From positions 88,694-152,693 of the forward strand of contig CAKSBF010000005.1 in assembly GCA_934438075.1 (NCBI GenBank): DNA of 64,000 nt. The letters run 5' to 3'. The position numbers were made by a program, and so were the translations under genes. Under the pieces are notes generated by a model. It searched no databases and was not told the DNA's origin. It was given only the letters and a program-made list of their open reading frames with translations. Source of the DNA: an uncultured Clostridia bacterium (GTDB lineage: Bacteria; Bacillota; Clostridia; UBA1381; UBA9506). Positions 30,698 through 39,979 of this stretch are shown piece by piece (the first letter of the stretch is position 1; the number at the start of each line of letters is the position of its first letter).

Positions 30698-33546
30698 CAA
30701 CTGCCCCTCCTGTCTATCGGACAAAGATTATTTTCCCATACGAAAAATTTATCATAATCGGTTTGATTCACTTCTGCTGTAATAAATAAATCTCCTCCTG
30801 TCAAAATCTCCGTCAAGGAGTAACTGCCATCCTTACCGGTCAGCACCCATAATGTTTTACTTTCTGCCTGCGGATTTAAAATCGGAACGTACAGTTTACC
30901 GTCTTTCTTTGTCGGCGTACTGTATTGCATTACACTGCCCGTTCCCGTAAATAAAACAATCTGACGGAGATACAGCACCCCATCATTTCCCGCCAAAAGC
31001 ACCACATCGCTGTTATCGGCATTGGCGCTGCGCAGACACGCATCCTCCAACACAAGCATTTTCTGCTTCCATTGGCCGGTATCTGTTTTAGAAATTGAAA
31101 GTTGTTTTTTGTTTTTTATACTTCCATATTCTGAATCCATATTGCTGTTATATTGTAAATAAAATGGCTCTGTGCCCTCATCAAAATATGTCAGCACAAC
31201 CGAAACAGTACTTTCATTTTTCGAAACAAAGCTGCCAAGCACCTCAAAGCTTAAATTATCTGCTACTTTCAAGCACGTTTCACCATCTTTTTCATCTATA
31301 GCATCTTCTGTCGGCAGCATGCCAATAATACCGGATTCCTCGCTTGCCGAAAACCATGCAAATTCACCGTTGCGATTTTGCTTCCCGTTGTCCAAATCCA
31401 TAAAGTGCTTTTCTACATTTACAATACCCACCATGCAATTGTTGTTCCCCGCCGCCATGTTAAAGATCACATTTTTCCCATCTGCTGTAAAAGTGGTATG
31501 ACTATGGCACGGATGACTTTTCCACACGGGTACATAGGCAAGCAGCATCGTATTTTTTGATACATCGCTGTAAAGCACGATTTCATTGCGGTATCTTCCG
31601 CGGTCAAATACAATCTGTGTGTCAGATACAAAATGCTTGTCTGTTGCGTCTACCGAGGTATGAATGTAGGAATAATCACCATTCAGCACATGTACAGGCT
31701 TTCCCTTCTCGGCAATATCAATATAGGCAATGCCGTTTTCAACCGTTTCAGAGGATGCCGGCGGCCGGAGAAAATAAAGCCGTTTGCCGTTCAGCGACCA
31801 AAATGCATGTGTGATATGCTCGCCAAATGAACCATTTGATTTCATTTGCTGCACATAAGGCTGATAAATGTTTCCCTTTTCATAAAGCCACAGGCGGTCT
31901 GTAACATTATCACCGCCGCCGTGCATAAAATTGACTATCTCCGGATTTTCCGGATTGATAATCACATGGCCCAGAAACGGATTTTTGCTACCGGAAAAAT
32001 GCTCCTCCGTCCATGCCTCATCAATCAATATTTGATAATTTTTCGTCTCGGTTTCAATACGATAAATCACGTTTGGTTGGTAAGAAATCTTTTTTCCGCA
32101 AAACACGGTAATGTATTTCCCATCATTGGTAATAGTTGGAACATCCTGTAAACGTTTCCCGTCCGGTTCGATAAATATTTTCTCTTTTTCGCCGGTTGCA
32201 ATGTCATACGCATAAAGTGAATCTTCCTCCGTCCAATATGCGATATTTTGTCTTGACATCATCATGGCAAACGGACTTACATTTCTTGTTTGCGAAAGCT
32301 CGGTTGTCTTTTTTGTCCTTCGGTTATACAAAACAGGAATCCCCGCATTTAGTCTTTTATCATACGCTGCACACAGCAAATAATTTTCACCGTCTGCACT
32401 TGCATATTCATTTACGTACGTAGAATTAATGTTTGCCCCTTTCATATAAAGGCCGGTAATCACATTACCGGTTACCGAATCGGTAATTTCCTTCTCGCTG
32501 ATTTTAATTCCCGCCGCGTCATAATATGCACCGGAAATCAGAGTATCATTCAAACCCAAAAGCTTATCCTCAAAAGTTTCGTCTTTTTGTGCCAATTGCA
32601 CCATAAAAGGAAGTTCTTCTCCGTTTTTCTTCATAAACAGCAAGTTATATAAAAGACCTGATAAGTCATCATAAAATACACTTTGGCTATCCGTGTAAGT
32701 CACGGTTGCAACGCCGAAATTCTGCATTTCATAGCCGCTTCTTCCGAAAAATGCAGGCGCATAACCCACACTCCGAACCAGGCCCGCCTCAATCGCCCTA
32801 TTTTGCAGATTACCGTTTATCGGATATCCCAGCGTTTCCAGCCACTCCCGAATGACTCCTCCCATGGTTGCTTCCCGTACCTCGCAGCGAATCCCTGTTA
32901 TCTTTTCAAAATATGCATTGGCATCCGACAGGCTAACCTTTGTTTTCGCATCCCTTTGCGGTTGGAGCCCGAGAGTGTTTAAAATATCCGCAGCGGAACG
33001 AAACAGTATGTGTTTTTTCTGACCCGCTTCTTCATTTGTGCCCATTGTGCTTAAATTAATTAATTCCACTTCGCTGATATATTCCCCAAATGTCATACCA
33101 TGTGTATCATAAGAATCAATAATAATATCCGCGCCATTGTTTCCGCCATCGTATAAACCTTTGTGAATCAGCACAACTGCTTCACAAAAATTTCCCGAAC
33201 TGCTTTTATGAATCAGGCGTGTCCGCTCCACAATATTTGTACTGCGCGCTCTCCAGCGTACGCGAATAAAATTGGAGGCATTATCAAGATATACTATCCG
33301 AAGAGCGATGTTTTCCGTTTCCTCAGCAATCTCTGCAGGCTCCGCACGCAAAGTAAGCTTTTTAGCCGTATCTTTCAGAAAAAAACATTCCCTGCCATCT
33401 CTGCGGCAATATTCAGCCTCGGTTTCCATCGAGTCACACACCACAGACGCACAGCGAACAAGCGGCATTGTCTGCTCGGCAAAAACAGGAGGAAAACATA
33501 ATAAGCCCACAAAAAAACAAATCCCCATTGCAATCGTTCTTCGCAT
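30697..33546 (-). CDS. secreted PL22-like beta-propeller protein, paralogue 3
   Basis: Encodes 949 aa. The signal peptide is MRRTIAMGICFFVGLLCFPP, cut near VFA-EQ. It has the same architecture as the gene at 27887: sandwich (about 45-165, IALRIVYLDNASNFIRVRW), helical region (185-260), propeller (about 330-720: FMHGGGDNVTDRLWLYEK, ITHAFWSLNGKRLYFLR, HPCHSHTTFTADGKNVIF), second sandwich (745-880, VSVVLTYFDEGTEPFYLQY) and an extra C-terminal segment of about 65 residues. The third-blade HPHP is changed to HSHT, so activity may differ. A long hairpin (33567-33602) lies just upstream of its ribosome site AAAGGGGTG. Confidence 0.75.
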   Translation of the reverse strand: MRRTIAMGICFFVGLLCFPPVFAEQTMPLVRCASVVCDSMETEAEYCRRDGRECFFLKDTAKKLTLRAEPAEIAEETENIALRIVYLDNASNFIRVRWRARSTNIVERTRLIHKSSSGNFCEAVVLIHKGLYDGGNNGADIIIDSYDTHGMTFGEYISEVELINLSTMGTNEEAGQKKHILFRSAADILNTLGLQPQRDAKTKVSLSDANAYFEKITGIRCEVREATMGGVIREWLETLGYPINGNLQNRAIEAGLVRSVGYAPAFFGRSGYEMQNFGVATVTYTDSQSVFYDDLSGLLYNLLFMKKNGEELPFMVQLAQKDETFEDKLLGLNDTLISGAYYDAAGIKISEKEITDSVTGNVITGLYMKGANINSTYVNEYASADGENYLLCAAYDKRLNAGIPVLYNRRTKKTTELSQTRNVSPFAMMMSRQNIAYWTEEDSLYAYDIATGEKEKIFIEPDGKRLQDVPTITNDGKYITVFCGKKISYQPNVIYRIETETKNYQILIDEAWTEEHFSGSKNPFLGHVIINPENPEIVNFMHGGGDNVTDRLWLYEKGNIYQPYVQQMKSNGSFGEHITHAFWSLNGKRLYFLRPPASSETVENGIAYIDIAEKGKPVHVLNGDYSYIHTSVDATDKHFVSDTQIVFDRGRYRNEIVLYSDVSKNTMLLAYVPVWKSHPCHSHTTFTADGKNVIFNMAAGNNNCMVGIVNVEKHFMDLDNGKQNRNGEFAWFSASEESGIIGMLPTEDAIDEKDGETCLKVADNLSFEVLGSFVSKNESTVSVVLTYFDEGTEPFYLQYNSNMDSEYGSIKNKKQLSISKTDTGQWKQKMLVLEDACLRSANADNSDVVLLAGNDGVLYLRQIVLFTGTGSVMQYSTPTKKDGKLYVPILNPQAESKTLWVLTGKDGSYSLTEILTGGDLFITAEVNQTDYDKFFVWENNLCPIDRRGS

Positions 33547-33566
33547 GGCACACCCCTTTATTTTCT

Positions 33567-33602
33567 GATTCTCCGGCAGGTAATGCTACCTGTCGGAGAA
33601 TC
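33567..33602 (-). promoter_or_regulatory. intercistronic stem-loop in the polysaccharide locus
   Basis: A 16-bp stem with one wobble, from GATTCTCCGGCAGGTA (33567-33582) to TACCTGTCGGAGAATC (33587-33602), closes a 4-nt loop. No T-run follows on the minus strand. It lies between the Fn3 gene and the propeller paralogue and could mark an mRNA processing or stability site. Confidence 0.7.
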
Positions 33603-33632
33603 GAAATAACACACAAAATATATTAATGCAAA

Positions 33633-35546
33633 TTATCTTTTAATCACTTCTACTCGGGAAATATAGCACGGAGCGTCTTTCGTTGTTCTCCCGCAAATCT
33701 GCAACGAACCAAGTGAGTCAGTGAACGCTGCATTCTCTAAGAAAAATTCTGCTGTTTTCCATTCGCCGCTGTTCGTGCGCCTTGGAATTGTCAGTGTTTT
33801 CTGACCTGCGGTTGAAGGATATACTATGGTCAGATTATCTCTCTCATCCTCATAATTGTCCAGATAAGTAATTCTTAAAATCACCCGGTTATCAGAAGAA
33901 GTAAGATAACCGCTGCTCATCCCCAGCTTCATATAGCGCGCCTTATCCGGATCGGTATCATTTTCCCCGCTGTAGAGTCCCATTGCGGTTTTTCCGCTTA
34001 CGCTCTCAATTTTTGCCATGTTATAACCGTCGCGGCAGAGAAGCTCCACATATTGAGAATCGCTCTGCTTGTCAAAATCAAGTACTGCCCCGTAAGGAAC
34101 ATAATTTTTACCGACAATATCTAACTTTTGGATATTCACATTTGCATAATCGCTCGCGTACGGCTTATTATTACTGCCGATAGCAATAACAGCGGGATGC
34201 CCCATGGTATAAGCAAAGCCGTTACCTTTCGATGTTGATTCTGCTGCTGTACTTGTTCTGGTTGAAAAGTCAAAGAACCTGTCCTTAAACGTATCTGTGT
34301 ATAGCGATGTAGAATTATTTGTTGCTGTGGTATTATACTTTGTCGGAATCGTGATCTGTCTGGTTTTCCATTTATGCCCGGACGTTAAAGCAAAACTTGC
34401 ATGACCTACCAACTCCTGTGAACTCGCAGCTGATGAAGCATAATCAACAATCGGACCCGACTTAAAGCTGGCGTCTGCAGCACCAATCATTCTGCTGTCA
34501 TAATAATTCATAATCACTTTGATTTCGTCCTGTGTACCAAGGCTGTCGATAAAGCCCTGGTCAAGTGTAGCAAAAATGCGGCTGCCCGGTTGGGAGAGGT
34601 CAAGAGCACTCAGTCCAAGGCTTTTATTAGCTAAGTGGCTGTAACCCGTCGCGTGTGACACCACCTTTGAGGTGTATTCTGTACTGCCCAGTTTTACATT
34701 TTCTCCTGCCGTTACACCGGTAACTGTGATGTTATGTGCATTTGCCGCACTATTTAATGCTGACAGGTTGTCATTGGTCAGAGTTCCTTCCTCCAGGCCG
34801 CCCAGCCACAATCTGGCAATATCGCAAGTGGTAACCGGTTCACTCGCTACACTTGCTTCACTCTCCGCTCCTACAACATCCACTGCCGTTACAGTATACG
34901 TCACAGCAGTATTGTGCTCAATGCCGACGTCTTTAAAATTACATTCATTACCGAGTGTTGAACCTACATATTTTCCGTCACGATATACGTTATAATATGC
35001 TATTGCGTCCGTATCGTCAACGCTGCTGTTCCAGCTAAGCTCAACCGTCGAGTTGGTAACCGTTTCTGCATTTGCCGCCACTGCTGTTGGTGCCGTGGGG
35101 GCCGTATTGCCGAGCGGTTTTAAAGATGCGAGTCCTTCCCACACAAAACAGCGCATTTTCTCCGTATCCCTATTGGCTGTGATATCCGCTGTTAATGTAA
35201 TTTTTGTGCCTGCTGCAATGTTTTCTTGCTTATCCATTCTGACATTTTTTAAAATATTTGTTGTTTTATCAAACAGCCCGACGATCAATACTGCATTTAT
35301 ACTCTGCGATCCATCATAATTATAAAGCTCTATCTTTGTTCTGATTAACCCTGTCTGACTGTTAACATTCACTTCGGTTTCCGTTTCCTCTGCGCTGCCT
35401 GCATTGCGCACCAAATAAAATTTTGCCTCCCCAATTGCCGCCTTTTCCACATTGTCCGCCCATGCCGGAGCTGCGATACTCAAACAGATAATCAGACTCA
35501 GGGCAAACGCACCCAGGCGTGATAAAAATTTTGCCGTGTTTTCCAT
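33633..35546 (-). CDS. secreted fibronectin-III protein with locus-specific beta-sandwich modules
   Basis: Encodes 637 aa. A signal peptide (about 1-31, ending APAWADN) is followed by a beta-rich region (35-150). A fibronectin type III domain comes next (about 155-240: PTAVAANAETVTNSTVELSW, YYNVYRDGKYVGS, YTVTAVDVVGAES). The C-terminal half has two sandwich modules resembling those in the propeller proteins: VIMNYYDSRMIG and VILRITYLDNYEDERDNLTI, each followed by W-x-x-R/A and a short L/F motif. I see no catalytic signature; it looks like a glycan-binding or structural protein. It follows the SLH gene at 35578 by 31 bp, with GGAGGAACTG as ribosome site. Confidence 0.65.
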   Translation of the reverse strand: MENTAKFLSRLGAFALSLIICLSIAAPAWADNVEKAAIGEAKFYLVRNAGSAEETETEVNVNSQTGLIRTKIELYNYDGSQSINAVLIVGLFDKTTNILKNVRMDKQENIAAGTKITLTADITANRDTEKMRCFVWEGLASLKPLGNTAPTAPTAVAANAETVTNSTVELSWNSSVDDTDAIAYYNVYRDGKYVGSTLGNECNFKDVGIEHNTAVTYTVTAVDVVGAESEASVASEPVTTCDIARLWLGGLEEGTLTNDNLSALNSAANAHNITVTGVTAGENVKLGSTEYTSKVVSHATGYSHLANKSLGLSALDLSQPGSRIFATLDQGFIDSLGTQDEIKVIMNYYDSRMIGAADASFKSGPIVDYASSAASSQELVGHASFALTSGHKWKTRQITIPTKYNTTATNNSTSLYTDTFKDRFFDFSTRTSTAAESTSKGNGFAYTMGHPAVIAIGSNNKPYASDYANVNIQKLDIVGKNYVPYGAVLDFDKQSDSQYVELLCRDGYNMAKIESVSGKTAMGLYSGENDTDPDKARYMKLGMSSGYLTSSDNRVILRITYLDNYEDERDNLTIVYPSTAGQKTLTIPRRTNSGEWKTAEFFLENAAFTDSLGSLQICGRTTKDAPCYISRVEVIKR

Positions 35547-35577
35547 AAAACAGTTCCTCCTTCATTCATATTAAAAT

Positions 35578-38172
35578 TTAATCTACAACAATAACATCGT
35601 ACGCTTCACCATACCTGGAATAAACAACCACACGCGAGCCGTTTCCGCCTTCCCGTGATTTTCGGATTTCTCCGCCCGTTGAAGGTGTGTATGTTTTATT
35701 ATCCGAGTGGTAAATATAAAAATTGGTCACATGGTCTACACTAAGCGTTTTTCTCATACCATTTACTTCCAGGCAGAGTGCCGAACCGTCCAAATCATAA
35801 ACTGTCCCCTTAGTCACAACTTGTTTGCTGGCAATATCCGAACTGCCGATATAAGGAATTATCCCATCTCTCCAGCTATCCTGCGCAGAAAATGATATTT
35901 TAATATTTTCCAGCAATCCATATTTACGTCTGTCAAATGTTGCGACCAAAGCGTCACCCTCGCGCATAGCATCAATATCTGCCTGTGCCGCCGATTTCAT
36001 CAATTCTGACGGTTCGTAAATAATCTTCTGTGACTTTTTCCATCCGTAAATACGGATAGTCATTTCGCCGTTTTCATCCATAACCTGCCTGATATCATTT
36101 ACAAGCACAAGATTGTTATCGTAAATATCTGTCATGCTTTTCGGCTCAGAAATCACACAAGCTGCATTACCGGCATAACCAAAATCATAAATAGAAGCAT
36201 AATTCCTGCTGCCGTCCACCATATTCGGTGCGTAGGAAACATATAAATCGTCTTCGGTCAGTCTCTCTGTCTCCGAAAGTTTGCCCCGCTTTGCCAAATC
36301 TCTCAGAACGTTAAAATATACCACTGCGTTTCCAACATAATACGCCTTGGATTTTGCTGATGAGTACAACAATTTTGACGCGTTATAAAAGGTGTATTCA
36401 TCATCCGAAAGCCGATAAAAATCACTGCTGCCGTCATATTCCGTAATAGTATCTGCCTGATACAGCCGATTGATTTCGCCGTCCTCATTTAATGAAAAAC
36501 GTATCATCTGCTGCTGCGCTCTCCCTCCGCTCATCAAAGAGGTAAGCACGTCCTTCTTGCTCTGTTTTTGCGCAGAAGCGCTCGTTTTCACCTTATCTGC
36601 AAGCGGATAAACCATGCATTTATTTTCCTGAGTATATATTTTTAATTTGGTATCCGCACTGATCCCTCTGCCCTGATCTGCCTCCAGCAGATAACCGTAA
36701 AACAAATCCTCTCCGTTTCCGCATTTCATGGAAGCAATCTCTCCAAGCGAGTTAAAGTAAAACACTGCATATTTACCCACAACGGCCTCAGCTGCTTCCG
36801 CGCTTTTGGCAAATGCCCGCGTTGTCTTGTATTCTTGGTCACCAACACCTAAAAGCATTTTGCCATATTCGCCCTTGTCTGACAGAACAATCTTTCCGGC
36901 CAGCGTGGAACGCACCCGTTTTATCTGCAAAAGTTTGTCTTTGCTGTCCTTACTTGCCGCTATCTCCAGCAAATCATCGCAAACCACTTCGGAAAGACTG
37001 ATTTCTGCTCCATTTTCATTTGTCAGACGATAACTCTCTGCTGCATGCAAATCAATTTTAGTGCCATCCACAGTGTAAATACAATTCGCCATTTCATCAA
37101 CAGCGGAAACCCGGGCATATTGAATACTGTTTATGATAACAACCTCCGCTTCGCCGCTGCCGTTATCAATTAGTTCCACATAACCGTCATCAAAGGCAAA
37201 ATCAGCCGCTGTCATGGCATCGTAACGTCTGCCGTTGAAAATAAAATCAGCATATTGTGATATTTTCACCGTCTCGTTGCTTTCTGAAAGCCTCATAGCA
37301 GTCATTGTGTGATCCTGCGCCCTGTTCGAAATTTGCTCCGCCGGATACATCTCGTAACCGCGCTTTAAACTGCTAATGTATACCGCTTCACATTCTCCTT
37401 CATGATCCGTATAATACGCATCAACCTTCTGCCCTATTAACCGGTCATATTCGGCAGCACAATTTTCCAAAGTCAGTCCGCCTACCGTAACGGCATTGCG
37501 CCCGGTCGCTTTGCTGTCGCCCAAACCAATATATCTGCTTGCCGTCATTTTACCGCTAATTCTGTAAATTCCCCGATAATGCTCCAAAAAATTTCTTTCT
37601 CCAACCTTACCGGTATAATCATCACCCGAAAAAGAGCGGACCTCCAGCATATCCGCATGCATGGTATGATACATCAGCAGCATAGCGTCTCTGCCATTTA
37701 ATATTTCACCGCTGTCCACATTTTCCAAAAGCTTTAACCGTGCTCCCAATGCCAGATAACCTGTATAATATCCTCCCTTATTCTCTGCGGGCTGATGATA
37801 TCCTAAGGCCATGACAGCCATCTTTACCGCTTCTGTTTTTTTAATGGCGTTTTCCGGATAAAACTTTCCGCTATCTCCAACGATAATACCCATGCCCGCA
37901 AGGTAAGAAACAGCACGATATGAACTTGACTTCTCATTCACATCCGTAAAATAAGGATAGCTTGCCCCATATTCTCCCCCTGTCATGCTTTCGGCAAGCA
38001 GGTTGGCAAACTGTGCTCTAGTGACTGTTTCCTGTTCTGCAAATGACATTCCGGACAGCGCCTCGACTGTGGCAATCTTTCGCTCATCATATTCCTGTGC
38101 AAATGTCAGCGGAACCATCTGGAGAAGGAGTACTGCCAAAAGCAGTGATAAGCTTGCTCTGAGTAATTTCAT
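35578..38172 (-). CDS. SLH-domain surface protein, large beta-rich body
   Basis: Encodes 864 aa. A signal peptide (MKLLRASLSLLLAVLLLQMV, cut near TFA-QE) is followed by SLH-like repeats at about 30-180: ETVTRAQFANLLAESMTGG, YPYFTDVNEKSSSYRAVSYL and AGMGIIVGDSGKFYPENAIK. These bind secondary cell-wall polymer. The remaining 680 residues are rich in short beta strands without a domain I recognise (VTVGGLTLENCAAEYDRLIG, VDGTKIDLHAAESYR). It starts 2 bases after the upstream SLH gene ends. As a co-transcribed partner of the ABC importer it may display or organise glycan-binding activity at the wall. Confidence 0.75.
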   Translation of the reverse strand: MKLLRASLSLLLAVLLLQMVPLTFAQEYDERKIATVEALSGMSFAEQETVTRAQFANLLAESMTGGEYGASYPYFTDVNEKSSSYRAVSYLAGMGIIVGDSGKFYPENAIKKTEAVKMAVMALGYHQPAENKGGYYTGYLALGARLKLLENVDSGEILNGRDAMLLMYHTMHADMLEVRSFSGDDYTGKVGERNFLEHYRGIYRISGKMTASRYIGLGDSKATGRNAVTVGGLTLENCAAEYDRLIGQKVDAYYTDHEGECEAVYISSLKRGYEMYPAEQISNRAQDHTMTAMRLSESNETVKISQYADFIFNGRRYDAMTAADFAFDDGYVELIDNGSGEAEVVIINSIQYARVSAVDEMANCIYTVDGTKIDLHAAESYRLTNENGAEISLSEVVCDDLLEIAASKDSKDKLLQIKRVRSTLAGKIVLSDKGEYGKMLLGVGDQEYKTTRAFAKSAEAAEAVVGKYAVFYFNSLGEIASMKCGNGEDLFYGYLLEADQGRGISADTKLKIYTQENKCMVYPLADKVKTSASAQKQSKKDVLTSLMSGGRAQQQMIRFSLNEDGEINRLYQADTITEYDGSSDFYRLSDDEYTFYNASKLLYSSAKSKAYYVGNAVVYFNVLRDLAKRGKLSETERLTEDDLYVSYAPNMVDGSRNYASIYDFGYAGNAACVISEPKSMTDIYDNNLVLVNDIRQVMDENGEMTIRIYGWKKSQKIIYEPSELMKSAAQADIDAMREGDALVATFDRRKYGLLENIKISFSAQDSWRDGIIPYIGSSDIASKQVVTKGTVYDLDGSALCLEVNGMRKTLSVDHVTNFYIYHSDNKTYTPSTGGEIRKSREGGNGSRVVVYSRYGEAYDVIVVD

Positions 38173-38174
38173 TC

Positions 38175-39908
38175 TTATTCTACCCCCATTCTCTGTTCTG
38201 TGAGCAACACTGCATCATAAATCAACTTTGCCGCCTCCGCTCTGCTCACTGCCCGCCTCGGCTCAACCTTTCTTTCATTCGTGCCCTTTACCGCGCCGAT
38301 TTCCGCCAGCGCGCCAATCGCCTCTCTTGCATAATCAGCAATGTCTGCGGTATCATAAAACGTTGGTTCCTGCGGATTCATTATAACATCCCGACTCTGT
38401 AATATCCGATAAAGCATCAGCATAAAATCCTGTCGAGTGACCGATTTTCCAACACCAAATTCCGCTTCAGAAACTCCCTTTACAATTCCCGCTGCATACA
38501 CGCTCTCTACAAACGGCGCATACCACGCCGACTGCCGCACATCTTCAAATGGCATTTCTCCTTTTTGCGTAACGGAAAATGCCGCAGAAATTATTTTTGC
38601 CAACTGCTCCCTCGTAATCGTTTCATCAGGCGAAAATGTTCCGTCACCCATACCGCTGAGTACACCTTCTTCCGTCAAGACCGCAATGCTCTCATATGCC
38701 CAATGTTCCCGTGCAACATCAGAAAACAGGCTCTCTGATGCTTCTGCATCTTTCTGTTCAATCGGTGTAATCGGCGCAGGCGTATCAATGCCAAGTCCGG
38801 AGCCTTTGCCCCCTCCTGAAGAACCGCCACCCGATGAGGTCTTATCATTTTTCTTCTTCTCTGCAAGCAATTCCTCAATTCTCGCACTTAATGTATCGCG
38901 GACAGACTGAACATTGAAAAAGTTTTTCCCAACCAACGCCTTGCCCACCTCATAAGAATCCAGGGATTCGTATTCCGTTCCTAACGTGATATCAAGGCTT
39001 TCCGCATATTTTTTCACGACATTCATCACGTTGCTTCTGTCAGCCGCATTAATTGCCGCCACTGCGGTCATTGCCCGGAAAAACTTTCCTGTGTCGTCAC
39101 TGTACTGAATTAAAGTTTTAATATTTGTTTTTATTAGCTTGGCAATCGCATCACTATTCTGCAGATACTCCTTACAGGTTATGTCCGCTCCAAGCAGCGA
39201 GGCATATGACGCAAGCTTCACCTTCACTTCATCTTCTGTACAAATGGTAAGATCTGTCAGCGCACGGCAAACTGTAAACATATTCTGCAAATCGGAAACT
39301 TTTCGGTATCCGTTGCCGCGCTTTGCAAAAAGATACTCACAGAACGTAAGAGCATTCGCCGCATAAATTTCATCTTCCAGGTCTAGAGAAAGTATCTCAC
39401 AATTTGGCAAATTCTCCGGCGAGGCTGTCCCTTCAAGCACTTTTTGCAGTTCATCGGCACTCTTTGCTTCATTGACCTGCACCAATACTTTTTCTGCGGT
39501 TTTGCGCTCCACAAACAGCACTCTTTTGTCATTTGCCTCACTGTTTGCCACACCGCTGGCACCTGCCCGAACCCAATAATATCCCGAATCCGCGCCATCC
39601 GCTAAAACAATCTTCATCGAAAAGTTTCCATCTGCATTACATTCTGTTTCACAAATCGTATAAACATGTTCCAAAAAAGATGCCTCATCCATGGAAACAA
39701 AATCAATCTCCGCGTCTTGCGCAGGTTTGCACACCATAACGGATATTTTACGTCTGCCCCAAGAAGCCGGCGCGCTGCCCGTGACAGTAATAGCGCCGAG
39801 CTCATTATCGGCCGCAGCCTTTATATTCAGTTCTGACTCTGCCGCAATGCACGGCATTGCAGAAAGCAATAACATCAATAGCATGACATACGCCGCAACT
39901 CTTCTTTT
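38175..39908 (-). CDS. SLH-domain surface protein with C-terminal SLH triplet
   Basis: Encodes 577 aa. Signal peptide (MKRRVAAYVMLLMLLLSAMP, cut near CIA-AE), an N-terminal Ig-like domain (about 25-130), a helical middle (140-380), a Gly/Ser-rich linker (SSGGGSSGGGKGSGLG) and three SLH repeats: LFSDVAREHWAYESIAVL, MPFEDVRQSAWYAPFVESVY and TFYDTADIADYAREAIGALA, each with an ITREQLAK/VTRQDFML/VSRAEAAK-type tail. It anchors the protein to wall polymer. The first 57 bases of the longest open frame are a tandem duplication with two in-frame ATGs, so the start is uncertain; MKRRV is chosen. Confidence 0.8.
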   Translation of the reverse strand, partial: KRRVAAYVMLLMLLLSAMPCIAAESELNIKAAADNELGAITVTGSAPASWGRRKISVMVCKPAQDAEIDFVSMDEASFLEHVYTICETECNADGNFSMKIVLADGADSGYYWVRAGASGVANSEANDKRVLFVERKTAEKVLVQVNEAKSADELQKVLEGTASPENLPNCEILSLDLEDEIYAANALTFCEYLFAKRGNGYRKVSDLQNMFTVCRALTDLTICTEDEVKVKLASYASLLGADITCKEYLQNSDAIAKLIKTNIKTLIQYSDDTGKFFRAMTAVAAINAADRSNVMNVVKKYAESLDITLGTEYESLDSYEVGKALVGKNFFNVQSVRDTLSARIEELLAEKKKNDKTSSGGGSSGGGKGSGLGIDTPAPITPIEQKDAEASESLFSDVAREHWAYESIAVLTEEGVLSGMGDGTFSPDETITREQLAKIISAAFSVTQKGEMPFEDVRQSAWYAPFVESVYAAGIVKGVSEAEFGVGKSVTRQDFMLMLYRILQSRDVIMNPQEPTFYDTADIADYAREAIGALAEIGAVKGTNERKVEPRRAVSRAEAAKLIYDAVLLTEQRMGVE

Positions 39909-39942
39909 CATAATTAATAAACCATTCATAATTAATAAACCA
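39905..39942. repeat. 19-bp tandem duplication over the SLH start codon
   Basis: CATAATTAATAAACCAT occurs twice, 19 bp apart, on the plus strand. On the coding strand this duplicates GGTTTATTAATTATG, giving two in-frame ATGs with identical upstream context and no close ribosome site for the second. Confidence 0.85.
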
Positions 39943-39979
39943 TCCCTTTCTTCGCTGCACAGCACAAATTAATTCCGCA

